Source: Methylobacterium terricola (GTDB taxonomy: Bacteria > Pseudomonadota > Alphaproteobacteria > Rhizobiales > Beijerinckiaceae). From it: a stretch of 64,000 nucleotides of DNA. This document shows, piece by piece, positions 61,952-64,000 of this stretch. How positions within the stretch are numbered: position 1 is the stretch's first letter; each line of letters begins with the position of its first letter. The notes under the pieces are model-generated. The model did not search any database and had not been told where the DNA came from. It was given only the letters and a program-made list of their open reading frames with translations. The stretch lies in contig NZ_VDDA01000014.1 in the NCBI RefSeq assembly GCF_006151805.1, forward strand, positions 103,284 to 167,283. The letters are read 5' to 3'. Both the position numbers and the translations under genes were made by a program.

Positions 61952-63274
61952 ATGCGCCGCCGGCCGCCGAGCTTGCAGGATCCGGCCGGGCGCCTCGGCC
62001 TGTTCACGCTGCTCTACCTCTACCAGGGCGTCGTCGCCGGCTTCGCGCTGACGGCGCTCGCCAATCACTTCGCGGCGGCCGGGGCCTCGACGGCGGAGGT
62101 CGGCCGCCACCTCGCCGTCGTCGGCCTGCCCTGGGTGCTCCAGCCGCTGCTCTGGGGGCCGGTGATCGACCGCGCCGCGCCCCGGCGGATGGGCGCGCGC
62201 CGGTTCTGGCTCGTCCTGGCGCTGGCCTGCGCGCAGGCGAGCCTCGCCGGGCTGCTCCTGCTCGGGCCCGCCGCGAGCCTGACGGCGGTCAGCATGGTGC
62301 TCCTCCTGCACAGCCTGTCCGCCTCGCTGGCCGATACCGCCACCGATCGGATGATCGCCGGCAGCGTACCGGCCGAGGCGCTGGGGCGCATCAGCGCGGC
62401 GACGCGAGCGGGCTTCGTCATCGGCAGCGCGGCGGGCGCCGCGCTGTTCGCCTGGATCCTCGGGACCTGGGGCTTTCCGGCGGCGGCCGCGGCGCTCCTC
62501 GGCGTGACGACGCCGCCCGCCCTCGTGGCCCTCCTGGTGCGCGAGGCACCGGGCGATCGGTTCCTGTCGCTGCGCCGGGACGGGCCGGCGCCGCTCCCGG
62601 AGCGGGGCGGGGCGGCGGAGACGGCGGCCTTCGCGCGCCGGCTCCTCGCCGCGTTCCGGAGCCGCGAGGCGGCGACCCTGCTGGCACTCTGCTTCGCCGT
62701 CGATGGCGGGCTCGCCCTGTTCCAGGTGCCCTTCGCGGTCGCCCTGGTGCAGGTCCATGGCTGGGAGGCGGGCGCCCTCTCGCGCCTCCAGGCGATGCTG
62801 GCGCTCCTCGGGGGGACGCTCGGGGCGGCGGGCATCGGCGCCTATGTCGACCGGGCCGGGCCGGGGCGGGCCCTGCGCGCCCTCCTGCTCGCCTGCGCGG
62901 CGGCGTTCGGCGTCGCGGGGCTGCTGATCGCGGCGGGGCTCGGGGCGACGACGGGGCCGTTCATCCTCGGCCTATCGAGCGTGGTGCCGGCGCTTCTCTA
63001 CGTCGCCCTGCTGCCGGCCGTGCTGCTGGCGAGTCGCGCGGGCCGCGCCTCGGCGACGCAGTTCCAGGTCTACATGGCGGCGATGAATCTCGGCGACGTC
63101 GCCGGCTCGGGCCTCGCCGGGCCCCTCGCCTCGGTCGTCGGGCCGGCCGTCGTGGCGCTCGGCGTCGCGGGGCTCTTCCTGGCCTGTGCGCGGGCGGCCG
63201 GCTCGGGACCGCCGCGGCCATCCTCCACGATATCGGCGAGCGACCGTGCCGGACGAGCCGGCGGCACGCCGTGA
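61952..63274 (+). CDS. MFS transporter, AmpG-like
   Basis: This inner-membrane transporter of the major facilitator superfamily has 440 residues and about 12 hydrophobic segments. It starts LGLFTLLYLYQGVVAGFALT. The cytoplasmic loop WGPVIDRAAPRRMGARRFWL between TM2 and TM3 has the MFS acidic/basic pattern, and the end of the second half has MNLGDVAGSGLAGPLAS. AmpG-type muropeptide and related uptake permeases share this arrangement. ATG 61952 has GAGGA upstream; a start 21 codons earlier is possible. It is divergent from the M14-like peptidase. Import of small peptides or muropeptides for that enzyme is a reasonable but unproven link. Confidence 0.85.
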   Translation: MRRRPPSLQDPAGRLGLFTLLYLYQGVVAGFALTALANHFAAAGASTAEVGRHLAVVGLPWVLQPLLWGPVIDRAAPRRMGARRFWLVLALACAQASLAGLLLLGPAASLTAVSMVLLLHSLSASLADTATDRMIAGSVPAEALGRISAATRAGFVIGSAAGAALFAWILGTWGFPAAAAALLGVTTPPALVALLVREAPGDRFLSLRRDGPAPLPERGGAAETAAFARRLLAAFRSREAATLLALCFAVDGGLALFQVPFAVALVQVHGWEAGALSRLQAMLALLGGTLGAAGIGAYVDRAGPGRALRALLLACAAAFGVAGLLIAAGLGATTGPFILGLSSVVPALLYVALLPAVLLASRAGRASATQFQVYMAAMNLGDVAGSGLAGPLASVVGPAVVALGVAGLFLACARAAGSGPPRPSSTISASDRAGRAGGTP

Positions 63275-63289
63275 GCCGGCCGCATCTCG

Positions 63290-63545
63290 TCGAACGTCTC
63301 CGTCGGCGGGGTGATCATCCGGCGTCGAGGCCGTCGTGAAATCCTGACGGAGGACGCCTTGCGCGGAGGAGGGCAGCACGGCCCGGTCCTCGATCCGGAC
63401 CGCGCTCGCAGACGATCAGGCTGCGGACGAGCGGCGCGGCGGCCGGGATCCCCATCGCCGGTCGGACCCGGCACCTCGCCGGCATCGTGCGAGGGCGACA
63501 GGCCCGTCACCAGGAGCGCGACGGACGAGTTCCCGGCCACGACCT
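63290..63545 (-). pseudogene. Possible degraded gene in the gap before thrC
   Basis: On the minus strand, protein-like pieces occur in successive different frames: NSSVALLVTGLSPSHDAGEV, then PAAAPLVRSLIVCE, then AVRIEDRAVLPSSAQGVLRQ. Their order and strand are consistent with one small protein broken by two frameshifts. I do not recognise the family. The rest of the 63275-63754 gap shows no supported feature. Strong GC bias makes chance frames common, so this is tentative. Confidence 0.25.
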
Positions 63546-63754
63546 CGCCGCCGCCGGCGCGATGCGCCTCGTCGGTGCAGCGGCGCGGCCCGTCATCGAC
63601 GACGCGGCCGTCGCCGCGTGGACGGCCGGTTCGGGCGCGTGGCGCGATCCTCGCGCCACCGTCGTGTCCCAGGCAGGCTCAGGTCACCGGACCAGGGAAG
63701 CGCCCGGTCATACCCTCGCGCCGTCGAACGGATCCGTTCGAAGGCGCGGCGGTC

Positions 63755-64000
63755 TCACGGGACATTCCTCAGGATGCGGGCGCGCTCGCGGATCGCCCGC
63801 TCCACCGCCGCCTCGTCGTTCGGCAGGACCGTGAAGCGCTCGCGCCGCCCCAGCAGGTCCGACAGGTGCGGCGGCAACGCCGGGCGAACCCCCGTCGCCG
63901 CCTCCACCGCGTCGGGGAACTTCGCCGCATGCGCGGTCGCCAGCGCCACCACCGGCGTCGCCGGGTCGTCGGCCAGCAGCCGGCGCGCGGCCCGCACCCC
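63755..64000 (-). CDS. thrC: Threonine synthase, C-terminal end (5' part outside window)
   Basis: Threonine synthase converts O-phosphohomoserine to threonine in the cytoplasm, using PLP. Only the last 81 residues are in the window, and the frame is open to the right edge. The typical ThrC end is present: ATPVVALATAHAAKFPDAVE, ATGVRPALPPHLSDLL and RFTVLPNDEAAVERAIRERA. The catalytic core is beyond the window. ThrC is normally a single-copy chromosomal gene, so its presence on the same molecule as the rep genes bears on what the replicon is. Confidence 0.85.
   Translation of the reverse strand, partial: GVRAARRLLADDPATPVVALATAHAAKFPDAVEAATGVRPALPPHLSDLLGRRERFTVLPNDEAAVERAIRERARILRNVP

Overview
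The window is very GC-rich (roughly 70% by eye). It carries a RepA/RepB partition operon, the end of a plasmid-type RepC, class II UvrA, glutathione-dependent formaldehyde oxidation genes and many orphan periplasmic binding proteins. This points to an alphaproteobacterium of the order Hyphomicrobiales, most likely Methylobacterium or a close relative; that is inference from gene content and base composition. The replicon may be a megaplasmid, a chromid, or a chromosome with an integrated repABC-type element, because threonine synthase, normally a housekeeping gene, sits at the right edge.

Layout: 0-0.8 kb, C-terminal end of RepC. 0.9-7.1 kb, hydantoinase/oxoprolinase A and B, a LysR regulator and a Tat-exported Liv-type binding protein. 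7.1-10.8 kb, a 194-bp imperfect inverted repeat, a class II UvrA and a broken hypothetical gene. 11.0-15.3 kb, a hydroxyacid dehydrogenase-like protein, an IlvD/Edd dehydratase and a DadA-like oxidase. 15.6-18.8 kb, a phosphate module (DUF47 protein, PitA, PAP2 phosphatase). 19.4-21.5 kb, an SsuA-like binding protein and an Old Yellow Enzyme. 22.1-29.6 kb, an RND pump with one adaptor and two permeases. 29.9-32.6 kb, an MHYT hybrid histidine kinase. 32.6-38.9 kb, a RuBisCO-like protein, DUF1537 kinase and SDR operon flanked by LysR and GntR regulators, with a decayed tartrate dehydrogenase gene. 38.9-43.8 kb, a diguanylate cyclase, then repA-repB, a counter-transcribed RNA and a winged-helix gene where repC should be. 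44.1-46.2 kb, adhC and S-formylglutathione hydrolase. 46.4-49.5 kb, two regulator/SDR pairs, one SDR frameshifted. 49.6-54.8 kb, a mevalonate-degradation operon (HMG-CoA reductase, binding protein, HMG-CoA lyase) facing a MocR-type regulator. 54.8-59.5 kb, a VapBC pair, a sorbosone-dehydrogenase-like protein with a dihaem cytochrome c, a PheC-like protein and a YghU-type glutathione transferase. 59.9-64.0 kb, an M14-like peptidase, an MFS transporter, gene debris and truncated thrC.

Functionally this is accessory catabolism: small operons for unusual carbon sources, each with its own regulator, and several with a lone binding protein that must use permeases encoded elsewhere. The most interesting parts are (1) the RuBisCO-like protein/acid-sugar kinase operon, (2) the repAB-ctRNA-winged-helix locus lacking RepC while a separate RepC end lies about 40 kb away, and (3) the mevalonate operon with a binding protein inserted between its two enzymes.
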